NCBI GenBank assembly: GCA_020636195.1
Contig: JACJYH010000004.1
Span: forward strand, 1 to 64,000
DNA: 64,000 nucleotides
Origin: Lewinellaceae bacterium
GTDB taxonomy: Bacteria > Bacteroidota > Bacteroidia > Chitinophagales > Saprospiraceae
Direction of reading: 5' to 3'
The notes below the pieces were generated by a model that was not told where the DNA came from, made no database searches, and was given only the letters and a program-made list of their open reading frames with translations. Made by a program: the position numbers and the translations under genes. Each line of letters starts with the position of its first letter. The first letter of the stretch is position 1. Positions 35,718-43,718 of this stretch are shown here, one piece after another.

Positions 35718-36107
35718 ATGATGAAAATTTATAGAGGTATATTTTATTGGCTTTATGAAATGGGAGAGCGCGCTCCATCAAAATGGGCAAGTCATTGGAA
35801 GGCATATACATTTTTGTCAGTTCTTGAAGTCTGGTTAGTGGGATCTGTTTTTTTTTATATAGGTGGATATTTTAATATTATTTTAAATGTTTCACCAAAA
35901 ATAATCTACATTCCTGTTGGAATAATTTATTTTGTTAAAAATTACTTTATGTTCGAAAAAGACGATAAGTGGGTTGAGTATGTTGAATATTTTAAAGGAT
36001 TGTCAAAAGAAGAAAGAAGGAAATCATTAATTATTACAATAGGTGTGTTGTTTATTTGTATTTTAAACATTATTCTGAGTATTTACTATTTAAGTTCTTT
36101 CAAATAG
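35718..36107 (+). CDS. Small membrane protein, possible orphan immunity protein
   Basis: 129 residues with three hydrophobic helices (about 30-53, 60-75 and 104-124) and charged loops (MFEKDDKWVEYVEYFKGLSK). Unrecognised. It follows the Rhs remnant C0 with no toxin in between. Similar small membrane proteins are the second genes of modules C2, C5 and C7, so an immunity role is inferred from position only. Confidence 0.55.
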   Translation: MMKIYRGIFYWLYEMGERAPSKWASHWKAYTFLSVLEVWLVGSVFFYIGGYFNIILNVSPKIIYIPVGIIYFVKNYFMFEKDDKWVEYVEYFKGLSKEERRKSLIITIGVLFICILNIILSIYYLSSFK

Positions 36108-36172
36108 CCTTCAGTTGGCCGATAAATTAAAATAATGACAATAGAATGTAAAATAGAAGATTTAGATTATGG

Positions 36173-36307
36173 ATGTATACTTCTCTCAATGGTTTGTGGA
36201 ATGTAATTAATTCTTCAACTGTGCAGACGAATAGTTTCAGTAATATGCATACAATGAGTACGTTTGATAATGTTTCAGGAATTGGTTTAAAACTTTCATT
36301 TGATTAA
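36173..36307 (+). pseudogene. Short tail fragment of an unknown protein
   Basis: A 44-codon ORF (MYTSLNGLWNVINSSTVQTN ... GIGLKLSFD) with protein-like composition, ending four bases before the next lipoprotein gene. Its placement mirrors the 3' end of a toxin gene running into its immunity gene, so it may be the last part of the C0 toxin. Unproven. Confidence 0.35.
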
Positions 36308-36310
36308 AAT

Positions 36311-36853
36311 ATGAATTGGGGATACTTTTATTTTTTACTTTTTATCTTTTTCTCATGTGATTTCACAACTGGTAAAAATAACTTCAACCCAGATGCATCA
36401 TTTTACAAAAGTTGGAATGAAAATACGAAATTCGAAATACAATCTTGTTGTACGGATGAAGAGTTAAAACCTTATTTAGAAGATGATGTGAAACGGATGT
36501 TTAGATCTCGAGCTATGCTATTTGAAAGTTTAATGAAGGAGCTTCCTCAAGAGAAAAATTACTCGGTTGAAGAATCTTATTCTGAAGGAAATGAGTTTTG
36601 TATTCATCAAATGATTGTTTCAACAAGTGAGTATGGAAAGCGAGCTAGTATGAATTATAAAGAAGAGATAGAAATCGATACGGCAAAGTTGAAATTATTG
36701 CCGTTCATACAGACTAATTTTTCGAAAAGTTGTTGTCCATTTACTAGAGAAGAATTTGAAATATTTGATGGGTATATACCTCTAAAATGTATAACACTTA
36801 TTAATCTAAATAAAGTACCAATCGAGTTTAAAATCCAATTAAGTATAAAATGA
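36311..36853 (+). CDS. Lipoprotein, candidate immunity protein of eroded module C0
   Basis: 180 residues. Signal peptide with lipobox (YFLLFIFFSC). The mature part has two CC pairs (SCCTDEEL and KSCCPFTREEF), possibly disulfides or a metal site, and is otherwise acidic. Not recognised. It lies immediately after a toxin-tail-like fragment and before leader L1, the position of an immunity gene. Periplasmic membrane anchoring would suit protection against a periplasmic toxin. Confidence 0.6.
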   Translation: MNWGYFYFLLFIFFSCDFTTGKNNFNPDASFYKSWNENTKFEIQSCCTDEELKPYLEDDVKRMFRSRAMLFESLMKELPQEKNYSVEESYSEGNEFCIHQMIVSTSEYGKRASMNYKEEIEIDTAKLKLLPFIQTNFSKSCCPFTREEFEIFDGYIPLKCITLINLNKVPIEFKIQLSIK

Positions 36854-36906
36854 ATTTAAGCATAGTTTGTCTTTAGACATCTTAAGCTTCAAGTAAGAAA
36901 ATTACT

Positions 36907-37226
36907 TCCCCTGCTGGGCGTACTTTTTACTACATCTCTATGTTGTAATGTCTTTACCATACATATACGACAAAATGTATTGTAATCACGAAAGCCGCAA
37001 AACAAATCTAAAGTTATGTGGTTTAGTGCATGGCTATTACACTAATTCCACCCGGATCATATAGGCTCCAGCACATTTTTGTCTGACGAAAATGGGGTGC
37101 CATATCAATTTTTATTATATTTGCCGTTCGGTGAGACGATGGCAGAGCAATGACTGAAAGGTTTCACAAGTTTTGTGAAATTGAAGCCATACGAGATGGC
37201 TTCAAAATGAAGGAACCGAACCAAAC
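36907..37226 (+). repeat. Rhs module leader L1 (class II)
   Basis: The conserved non-translated block opening module C1. It starts with the class II segment (CCCTGCTGGGCGTA ... CCATACATAT ... AATGTATTGTAATCA) shared with L6 and L7. A decayed hairpin follows, then an Rhs core piece in frame from 37049 (HPDHIGSSTFLSDENG ... YLPFGETMAEQ) ending in TGA at 37151-37153. After it the reading frame shifts by one before the toxin ORF. A 27-codon ORF (MTERFHKFCEIEAIRDGFKM...) spans 37150-37233 and overlaps the GTG start at 37227. Confidence 0.8.
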
Positions 37227-38078
37227 GTGGTGAGGCTAGATGGCTTGGCCACACAATACATGATTACAAGCAAAGAGCTGGATGACAATACAGGTCTATA
37301 TTACTACGGAGCTAGGTATTATGACCCTGTTGTGAGTAGTTGGTTGTCCGTCGATCCTATGGCAGATAAATATACTTCATGGAGTCCATATAATTACACC
37401 ATGAACAATCCTATAAAATTCACTGATCCAACGGGTAATGGAGTGGAAGGAGATATTTATAATATGAATGGAGTTCATATAGGTAATGATGGAAAAGAAG
37501 ATAATAAGGTTTATGTAAAACTTACTACTAATAATACTCAAATGAGTCAAACAGATGCATTGATAGCAACCACTATGGCATCAACTACTACAGGGGTATC
37601 ATCAACCATTGATATTACAAGAAGTACAGGAATCACTCACGATGAGTTTGTTCAGTATTCAGCTAATGTTTACAATGAAGCAAAAGATCAATCCTATAGT
37701 GAGAAAGAAAAAGTCGGCAGTGCTATAAATAACAGAAAGGATGGACATTCACTAGGTGGTACTTGGACAGAGACACTTGATAGAATTATGAGTTCGAAAG
37801 ATAGTCATGCAGCTAAAATGGATCCTAGCAGAGTTTCCCCTAATAGCACTGATGTTTTACCTGGAACTACATCTGTAAAATTGAAAGATGTTAAGACAGG
37901 AAATTATCAAAACTTTATTAATGCTAGTACCACAGATAGAAGTAATAATAGTAAAATGAGAGATGCTACAAAAGCGGCTATCAATGGACTTATTGGACCT
38001 GACAAAGCCAATAAAGCCACTGAATGGCGTGGAAGAGGATCATATAATAAATTTGGCAAAGAAGGTTCTTTTATATGA
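37227..38078 (+). CDS. Orphan Rhs tip C1 with SleB-like cell-wall hydrolase toxin domain
   Basis: 283 residues from a GTG. Residues 15-75 are the Rhs core (ELDDNTGLYYYGARYYDP, WLSVDPMADKY, NNPIKFTDPTGN). The tip shows FVQYSANVYNEAKDQSYSEK followed by KVGSAINNRKD, close to SleB-type hydrolases, where the Glu of the EA pair is catalytic and a V-G-x3-x-NR helix follows. The end (ATKAAINGLIGPD ... ATEWRGRGSYNKF) also fits that fold. It would cut peptidoglycan in the periplasm. The next gene, a lipoprotein, overlaps its stop by four bases. The family call is by eye; confidence in a toxin tip is higher. Confidence 0.7.
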   Translation: MVRLDGLATQYMITSKELDDNTGLYYYGARYYDPVVSSWLSVDPMADKYTSWSPYNYTMNNPIKFTDPTGNGVEGDIYNMNGVHIGNDGKEDNKVYVKLTTNNTQMSQTDALIATTMASTTTGVSSTIDITRSTGITHDEFVQYSANVYNEAKDQSYSEKEKVGSAINNRKDGHSLGGTWTETLDRIMSSKDSHAAKMDPSRVSPNSTDVLPGTTSVKLKDVKTGNYQNFINASTTDRSNNSKMRDATKAAINGLIGPDKANKATEWRGRGSYNKFGKEGSFI

Positions 38079-38854
38079 GAAGGTATATGATATATTGCTT
38101 AATATTTTTATCGATATATTGCTGTAGAAATTTTGAACCAAAGAAAATTGAAAGCAATACTTCGAATCAAGAATACAACATTAAAGAGCCTATAGACTCT
38201 TTAATGTTGTTTGAATTATTGTATGGTGATAAGAAAATATTAAAGTCAAACAGTTTACTGCAGCCTTTCAGTATTGAATCAAAGTCTACAAATGGTAAGA
38301 TGTTTTTTGACGCTAAAGGTAGTTTAAACGGAAATGAAGTATCCTATAACTTAGTACTAAAATCAAGTGTATCGGTTGAAAAATTTAATTGGAGTAATGA
38401 TGGTTTAGAAAATTGTATTGGAGCCTCCATGTCCTTCAATAATAGTCGTATAACTATAAATGATTCTAGTTTTATTAACAATAAAAGTAAGATATATCCT
38501 GCAGGTTTATGGCATTGGAGTGTAGAAGATATTGGTTCGATGAAATCAATAGACTATAGTGATAAAATATATGCACTATTGAATGGATCGAATTTGTATT
38601 GTAATGGGAAAGGCTGTACATCATATCAATTGTATATCTTAGTGTATGATAAAAAAACAAAGCAATTAATCTTTAATGCAATTGAGACCGATGGTAAATA
38701 TCCTTATTTATTTTCATCATTAAATCTATTTGATACAGATAAAGACGGTTTGCCCGAATTCTATATAGTTAAGGATAACATAGACGAAATAATGGGCAGT
38801 ACAGATTTTGAATTATATTGTTTTAACAAGCAAGGTAAAGTACTTAAAAAATAG
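38075..38854 (+). CDS. Lipoprotein immunity candidate of module C1
   Basis: 259 residues. Signal peptide with Cys at about 16-17 (LIFLSIYCC). The mature domain is beta-rich with a late Asp-rich loop FDTDKDGLPEFYIV resembling a calcium-binding or FG-GAP-like turn. It starts inside the toxin stop (ATGA overlap), the strongest sign of a toxin-immunity pair. A periplasm-facing lipoprotein is the expected guard against a wall-cutting toxin. Family unknown. Confidence 0.7.
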   Translation: MRRYMIYCLIFLSIYCCRNFEPKKIESNTSNQEYNIKEPIDSLMLFELLYGDKKILKSNSLLQPFSIESKSTNGKMFFDAKGSLNGNEVSYNLVLKSSVSVEKFNWSNDGLENCIGASMSFNNSRITINDSSFINNKSKIYPAGLWHWSVEDIGSMKSIDYSDKIYALLNGSNLYCNGKGCTSYQLYILVYDKKTKQLIFNAIETDGKYPYLFSSLNLFDTDKDGLPEFYIVKDNIDEIMGSTDFELYCFNKQGKVLKK

Positions 38855-38948
38855 TTCTACTACTTAGCCCCTGCATAAGTTCGCCTATTTATAACTTCTC
38901 TAATGACCGCATCAAAAGTAAATAAGATTTGATTTCATTATCAGAAAA

Positions 38949-39258
38949 CCCCGATTGTCGCAGTTTGCAACTGCGATACTAAACATTAAGAATTTGTAAT
39001 TCGATTTTTACGAAAGCCACATAACAAATCAAAAATTATGTGGCTTTCGTATTTTTAGTGTATGGCTAATACACTACTTCCACACGGATCATATAGGCTA
39101 CAGAACATTTTTGTCTGACGAAAATGGAGTGCCATATCAATTTTTATTATATTTGTCCTTCGGAGAGAAGATGGCAGAGCAATGACTGAAAGGTTTCACA
39201 ATTTTTGTGAAATTGAAGCCATACTAGATGGCTTCAAAATGAAGGAACCGAACCAAAC
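38949..39258 (+). repeat. Rhs module leader L2 (class I)
   Basis: It starts CCCCGATTG and holds the perfect palindrome TCGCAGTTTGCAACTGCGA (38958-38976) shared with L3, L4 and L8. A 15-bp hairpin ACGAAAGCCACATAA / TTATGTGGCTTTCGT (39010-39050) with a T-tract follows and can terminate the upstream unit. Then come the Rhs core piece ending MAEQ-stop and the 27-codon ORF. Nearly identical to L1 from about 39050 on. Confidence 0.85.
39010..39056 (+). terminator. Leader hairpin in L2, terminator-like
   Basis: Stem 39010-39024 with 39036-39050, 15 bp without mismatch, 11-base loop, then ATTTTTAG. It would end transcription of the C1 immunity gene. Confidence 0.65.
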
Positions 39259-40053
39259 GTGGTGAGGCTAGCTGGCTGGGCCACACCATACATGTTTAAT
39301 GCAAAGGAGATGGATGACAATACAGGTCTATATTACTACGGAGCTAGGTATTATGACCCGAGAATCAGCGTGTGGCATGGGGTCGATCCGCTGGCGGATC
39401 AATTTCCAGGGTATTCTCCATATAATTACACATTAAATAACCCAATTCGACTGATTGATCCTGATGGTAGAGCACCTATGGACAAAATAATTGAAACATC
39501 AAAAGGAAATTTTAAGTACGTAAAAGATCAATATGGTACAATTGTGATTACTATAAATTATTTAAATGGGGATGTAGCAACCACTAGGAAAGGGCACGGA
39601 ACTGTCATGGTTAAAGCTGGACATGTAGAAGCAAAACGTAAAGAATATAATGAAGCAGTTGCAAATAGACGTTCAATAGTCAAGAAAACTGGAGATGTTA
39701 TAAATAAAGTTTGAGACGGTATTGCAGCTGTTGGATACGTAGCGGCACCATTCACGGAAGGAGCATCACTTGTTGTAGCTGGAGTTGGCGAAGGTATTTC
39801 ACTTGGTGGAAAGGCGATTACTAATGCAGTTAATTTTGAAGAAAGTGGGGTAACTGAAGAAAATTTGATAAATCTTGGTGTCGATCTTGGAATAGAAATT
39901 CTTCCATTACCACTTGAAAATGCGATTAATAAATCAAATTTGGATGATGTAACTAAGAAAATTCTAAAATCTGAGGTTGGTAAGGTAAAGCAAACAACTG
40001 AAATGGGAGTTAAACATGAAATTCAAAAGGATAAAGAAAATGATAGTAACTAA
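39259..40053 (+). pseudogene. Orphan Rhs tip C2, toxin interrupted by an in-frame TGA
   Basis: The Rhs core (EMDDNTGLYYYGARYYDP, GVDPLADQF, NNPIRLIDPDG) leads into a tip that stops at TGA 39712-39714. The same frame stays open for another 112 codons to 40053 and is protein-like: DGIAAVGYVAAPFTEGASLV, then NLGVDLGIEILPLPLENAIN. TGA probably replaced TGG or another codon. The tip is rich in Gly, Ala and Val hydrophobic stretches and is paired with a small membrane protein, so a membrane-targeting or pore-type toxin is possible, though not shown. The full length would be 264 residues. Confidence 0.75.
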
Positions 40054-40243
40054 ATTATTTGGCGTAATTTTAATATTTACTGGAATCTACTTTTTTAAAA
40101 CAGGTCTAAAATATGATGATAAAGTAGGTCACAATTTAATGAATATTAGAATGATTGGTATATCAGTTTTGTTATTTATTGGGGGAATCGCAATAATATT
40201 TACTTCAAAATCACTTTGTGAAATTTTAGGAATTTTTTGTTAA
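40040..40243 (+). CDS. Small membrane protein, immunity candidate of module C2
   Basis: 67 residues from the ATG at 40040 (an in-frame ATG at 40016 adds eight basic residues). Two hydrophobic helices (MIVTKLFGVILIFTGIYFF and IGISVLLFIGGIAIIF) joined by a short polar loop. It overlaps the end of the broken toxin frame by 14 bases and remains open even though the toxin is interrupted. A membrane immunity protein is expected for a membrane-acting toxin. Confidence 0.6.
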   Translation: MIVTKLFGVILIFTGIYFFKTGLKYDDKVGHNLMNIRMIGISVLLFIGGIAIIFTSKSLCEILGIFC

Positions 40244-40323
40244 ATATGATGTCAAAGTTTACATATAGGATAGTATTGTTTTTAGCAATCTTTTACGTAC
40301 TGATTTTGTCAATATTCCAATTA

Positions 40324-40632
40324 TCCCGATTGTCGCAGTTTGCAACTGCGATACTATACATTAAGAATTTGTAATTCGATTTTTACGAAAGCCGCATAAC
40401 AAATCAAAAGTTATGTGGCTTTGGTATTTTAGTGCATGGCTAATACACTAATTCCACCCGCAGCATACAGGTTTAATCTCATTTTTACAAGACGAAAATT
40501 GAGTGCCATATCAATTTTTATTATATTTGCCGTTCGGTGAGACGATGGCAGAGCAATGACTGAAAGGTTTCACAAGTTTTGTGAAATTGAAGCCATACGA
40601 GATGGCTTCAAAATGAAGGAACCGAACCAAAC
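40324..40632 (+). repeat. Rhs module leader L3 (class I)
   Basis: Carries the palindrome TCGCAGTTTGCAACTGCGA at 40333-40351 and a hairpin AAAGCCGCATAAC / GTTATGTGGCTTT (40388-40422) with one wobble and a T-tract. Then the Rhs core piece (here diverged at its start: CAGCATACAGGTTTAATC) ending in MAEQ-stop, and the 27-codon ORF MTERFHKFCEIEAIRDGF. The toxin GTG follows. Confidence 0.8.
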
Positions 40633-41517
40633 GTGGTGATGCTAGATGGTATTGTCACATCATACATGATTACTAGCAAAGAGATGGATGACAATACAGG
40701 TCAATATTACTACGGAGCTAGGTATTATGAACCTGTTGTGAGCAGGTGGTTGTCGGTTGACCCGCTGGCGGAGAAATATCCAGGTTGGACACCTTATAAT
40801 TATGTAATGAATAATCCTATCAGATTTATCGACCCTGATGGACATAAACCCACACCAGCAGAAGCGGCAAGAATGGCAGCTCACGTTTACGGAGATAAAA
40901 AGAATGGAATTTTAACAGGCGGTTGGCGTGTATCAAGTAGGGATTTTGGGTTAACAGGCGAAGGCTTGTATAATACTTCTACAGGTTTAAAATCATTAGT
41001 ATATGAGAAAGTTGTAAATGGAAAGGTTACAGAGTATGCTTATGCAACAGCAGGTACAGAAGCGAGTTGGAAAGATGTTGGTTCTGATGTGAAACAGCCT
41101 TTAGGTTTGTCTAAACAATATGCAAAATCTGCTGACAATGCTAAAATTATTTCAGGTGAATTAGGCTCAACCGAATTGACATACGTTGGACATTCATTAG
41201 GTGGTGGAGAAGCTGCTTTAAATGCTTTGGTGACTGATAGAGCTGCAATTACTTTTAATGCGGCAGGTGTAAGTGATATTACAAAATTTGTAGAAGGAAC
41301 TTGGAAAACACCATTTAAGTCAGAAAGTAAAATAGATGCTTATATAATGGCTACAGACCCGTTAAATTTTATTCAAAACACTACAGCCTTGCCAGATGTA
41401 AACGGCAACCGTCATTACTTGTTACCTACGGATGAATCTTCTAAATACAATGGTCATAGTATTGATAATGTATTAAAGAATTTTGGAGTTAAGAAACCCG
41501 AAGAATTTAAACAATGA
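40633..41517 (+). CDS. Orphan Rhs tip C3 with class 3 lipase toxin domain
   Basis: 294 residues. Rhs core at 15-75 (EMDDNTGQYYYGARYYEP, LSVDPLAEKYPG, NNPIRFIDPDG). The tip is an alpha/beta-hydrolase of the lipase class 3 type: AARMAAHVYGDKKNGI at its start, a conserved strand EYAYATAGTEASWKDVGSDV, the nucleophile elbow VGHSLGGGEAALNAL, then FNAAGVS, a later Asp (ATDPLNF) and His (GHSIDNVL). It would hydrolyse membrane phospholipids. The start of the ankyrin lipoprotein gene overlaps its stop by four bases. The toxin is intact. Confidence 0.88.
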   Translation: MVMLDGIVTSYMITSKEMDDNTGQYYYGARYYEPVVSRWLSVDPLAEKYPGWTPYNYVMNNPIRFIDPDGHKPTPAEAARMAAHVYGDKKNGILTGGWRVSSRDFGLTGEGLYNTSTGLKSLVYEKVVNGKVTEYAYATAGTEASWKDVGSDVKQPLGLSKQYAKSADNAKIISGELGSTELTYVGHSLGGGEAALNALVTDRAAITFNAAGVSDITKFVEGTWKTPFKSESKIDAYIMATDPLNFIQNTTALPDVNGNRHYLLPTDESSKYNGHSIDNVLKNFGVKKPEEFKQ

Positions 41518-42422
41518 TGAAAGCAATGATAATACAAATTTTAATATCTTGTTTGTTGCTCTCCTGCACAAAAATCAATAGAGATAAGCAAGTGAACAAA
41601 GAGGATTTAACAGGCGATGATTATCGTTTATTCCAAAATACACCAGCTTGGGATTTAGCCAAAGCAGTACAAGATGAAGACGAAAAGATGATAAATGAAA
41701 TAGTATCAAAAGACCCAAAGCTAATAAATTACCAGGACCCAAAATTTGGGAATACACTTTTGATACTTACCATAATGAACCAACAAATTAAGCCTTTCAA
41801 AGTTTTAGTAGCCGATAAAGCAGATATAAATATCCATAATAATTATGAAGGAACATCAGCTGTAATCGAAGCTTGTTCTTTTAAACAATACGATATTAAA
41901 TTCGCTGAAATTCTTTTACAAAATGGAGCTAATGCAAATGATATTCAGACCGACAAAAGCGAACCAAACAAAGTAAAGTCTGCTTTGATGAAAGCGTCTA
42001 AAACGGGTAAATTAGATTTAGTCGAATTGCTTTTAAAAAATGGAGCAGATATAAATTATCAAAATGAATATGGGCAATCTGCATTGAGTGAATGTGTAAT
42101 GGTAGAAAGGTATAATGTAGCGATTTACCTGCTTCAAAAAGGAGCGGATAATGAGCGACCGATTTTTTACAGACCTGATTATTCTATTCCAGTAGAAAAG
42201 CAAGACCCAAATGACAAAGGAAAACCAATGTATTTGGTAGATGTATTAAGAGAGGATTTTTTTGATTTTAATACAGACGAATACAAATACAAAATGCAGA
42301 TAGTGGATTTTTTAAAGAGCAAAGGCATTGATTATCGATCCACACCAATCCCCGATTACATTAAGAAAAAAGCTCAAGAAGAATATCTTAATAATTGGAA
42401 AGAGTATTTAGAGAAATATTAA
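41514..42422 (+). CDS. Ankyrin-repeat lipoprotein, immunity candidate for the lipase
   Basis: 302 residues. Signal peptide and lipobox (IQILISCLLLSC). The mature part has four or five ankyrin repeats (GNTLLILTIMNQQIKPFKVL, ALMKASKTGKLDLVELLLKN GADINYQNEYGQSALSE) followed by a helical tail. Ankyrin proteins are known partners of lipase effectors in other secretion systems. Anchoring in the periplasm fits neutralising an incoming phospholipase. Coupled to the toxin by overlap and followed by a weak hairpin. Confidence 0.8.
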   Translation: MMKAMIIQILISCLLLSCTKINRDKQVNKEDLTGDDYRLFQNTPAWDLAKAVQDEDEKMINEIVSKDPKLINYQDPKFGNTLLILTIMNQQIKPFKVLVADKADINIHNNYEGTSAVIEACSFKQYDIKFAEILLQNGANANDIQTDKSEPNKVKSALMKASKTGKLDLVELLLKNGADINYQNEYGQSALSECVMVERYNVAIYLLQKGADNERPIFYRPDYSIPVEKQDPNDKGKPMYLVDVLREDFFDFNTDEYKYKMQIVDFLKSKGIDYRSTPIPDYIKKKAQEEYLNNWKEYLEKY

Positions 42423-42424
42423 GC

Positions 42425-42450
42425 AAAAGCCCGAACAATCTGGCTTTTGT
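42425..42450 (+). terminator. Hairpin after the C3 immunity gene
   Basis: AAAAGCC (42425-42431) pairs with GGCTTTT (42442-42448). The T-run is short, so it is a modest terminator. Confidence 0.5.
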
Positions 42451-42558
42451 CATTTATAGAGCAGGTATTTTTTTATGTTTAGCAGATTTAATAAAGCCAT
42501 CCAGTACGTGTAGGTTATGGCTTTTTTCTGTGTTTTCCATTTTGTCCAGTTCCGCTAA

Positions 42559-42867
42559 CCCCGATTGTCGCAGTTTGCAACTGCGATACTAAACATTAAG
42601 AATTTGTAATTCGATTTTTACGAAAGCCACATAACAAAAAAAAGTTATGTGGCTTTCATATTTTTAGTGCATGGCTAATACCCTAATTTCACCAGGATCA
42701 TATAGGCTCCAGCACATTTTTGTCTGACGAAAATGGAGTACCATATCAATTTTTATTATATTTGCCGTTCGGTGAGACGATGGCCGAACAATGACTGAAA
42801 GGTTTCACAAGTTTTGTGAAATTGAAGCCATATGAGATGGCTTCAAAATGAAGGAACCGAACCAAAC
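42559..42867 (+). repeat. Rhs module leader L4 (class I)
   Basis: Palindrome at 42568-42586 identical to L2, L3 and L8. Hairpin GAAAGCCACATAAC / GTTATGTGGCTTTC (42622-42657). Rhs core piece ending MAEQ-stop. The small conserved ORF is cut by a C-to-T change (ATACGA to ATATGA), and the same change creates the ATG at 42832 that opens the toxin frame earlier than in other modules. Confidence 0.8.
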
Positions 42868-43713
42868 GTGGTGAGGCTAGTTGGCTTGGCCACACCATAC
42901 ATGTTTAATGCAAAGGAGATGGATGACAATACAGGTCTATATTACAACGGAGCTAGGTATTATGACCCTGTTGTGAGCAGTTGGTTGTCTGTTGATCCAC
43001 TGGCGGAGAAATATCCAGGTCATTCTCCATTCAAATATGTGGTGAATAATCCGATTAGGCTAATTGATCCTACGGGGATGGGTGCGGAAGATATAATAGT
43101 TGGTGGTGTGACTTGGACGCCTGGTGCTACAGGTGAAGGCGAGTATGATTTTGTTCAACAAACATTTGCGGCGCATAATCAATTAGTTAGTGATCCTTCT
43201 GCAGGTGTTGTGTCAACACCAAAAAGAACTGGTCATGTAATTCTTGATTTTGTAGGAGAAGATGCAATTGGAGATGTTAAAATAGAAAAGGGTTCTTTAT
43301 ATGGATTTCCACACATTACAAGTGAAGATGGGACGCAAATTAATTTTTCTGAAAATGTAGGAATCTTTTTACAAGGAGCAAATACTGAATATGGAGAATC
43401 TGGTATTATGTCAGCGGCAGCCTTACTCGGACATGAATTTGGTCATGCTTGTTTAGCTCATGGTTCTCCATTACTAAATGCAAGATTTGAGAAAGTTGAC
43501 TCAAGCCCATATAATCAAAATCCAGCAATTTCACAAGAGCATGGATGGTTAGATCCACTAGTCCAGTCATTTTCAAGGGCAAATGGTGAGGTTGTTCCAA
43601 AAACTCTTAGGACCGCCGCACCTGATGAAAGCAATTCAGTGAACTTTTTTGGTATTAAGTCGGATTATTTTTTGAAAACACAAGGGAGTACATCTACTAA
43701 GCGAATTAATTGA
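42832..43713 (+). CDS. Orphan Rhs tip C4 with HExxH metallopeptidase toxin domain
   Basis: 293 residues from the ATG at 42832; the GTG used in other modules is at 42868. Rhs core has one change (GLYYNGARYYDP) and continues LSVDPLAEKYPG and NNPIRLIDPTG. The tip contains a zinc-protease helix AALLGHEFGHACLAHG (HEFGH, with a third His after four residues) near residue 204, and a downstream Glu-His segment (ISQEHGW) that could complete the site. It is probably a protein-cleaving toxin. The next gene follows five bases after the stop. Confidence 0.8.
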   Translation: MRWLQNEGTEPNVVRLVGLATPYMFNAKEMDDNTGLYYNGARYYDPVVSSWLSVDPLAEKYPGHSPFKYVVNNPIRLIDPTGMGAEDIIVGGVTWTPGATGEGEYDFVQQTFAAHNQLVSDPSAGVVSTPKRTGHVILDFVGEDAIGDVKIEKGSLYGFPHITSEDGTQINFSENVGIFLQGANTEYGESGIMSAAALLGHEFGHACLAHGSPLLNARFEKVDSSPYNQNPAISQEHGWLDPLVQSFSRANGEVVPKTLRTAAPDESNSVNFFGIKSDYFLKTQGSTSTKRIN

Positions 43714-43718
43714 CAAGC

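Noticed and set aside
37116..37123. TATATTTG in each leader as a promoter -7 box
   Set aside because: It is exactly the codons for Leu-Tyr-Leu of the Rhs core YLPFGE, and no TTG lies at the right spacing upstream. It could act as a chance promoter, but there is no independent support.
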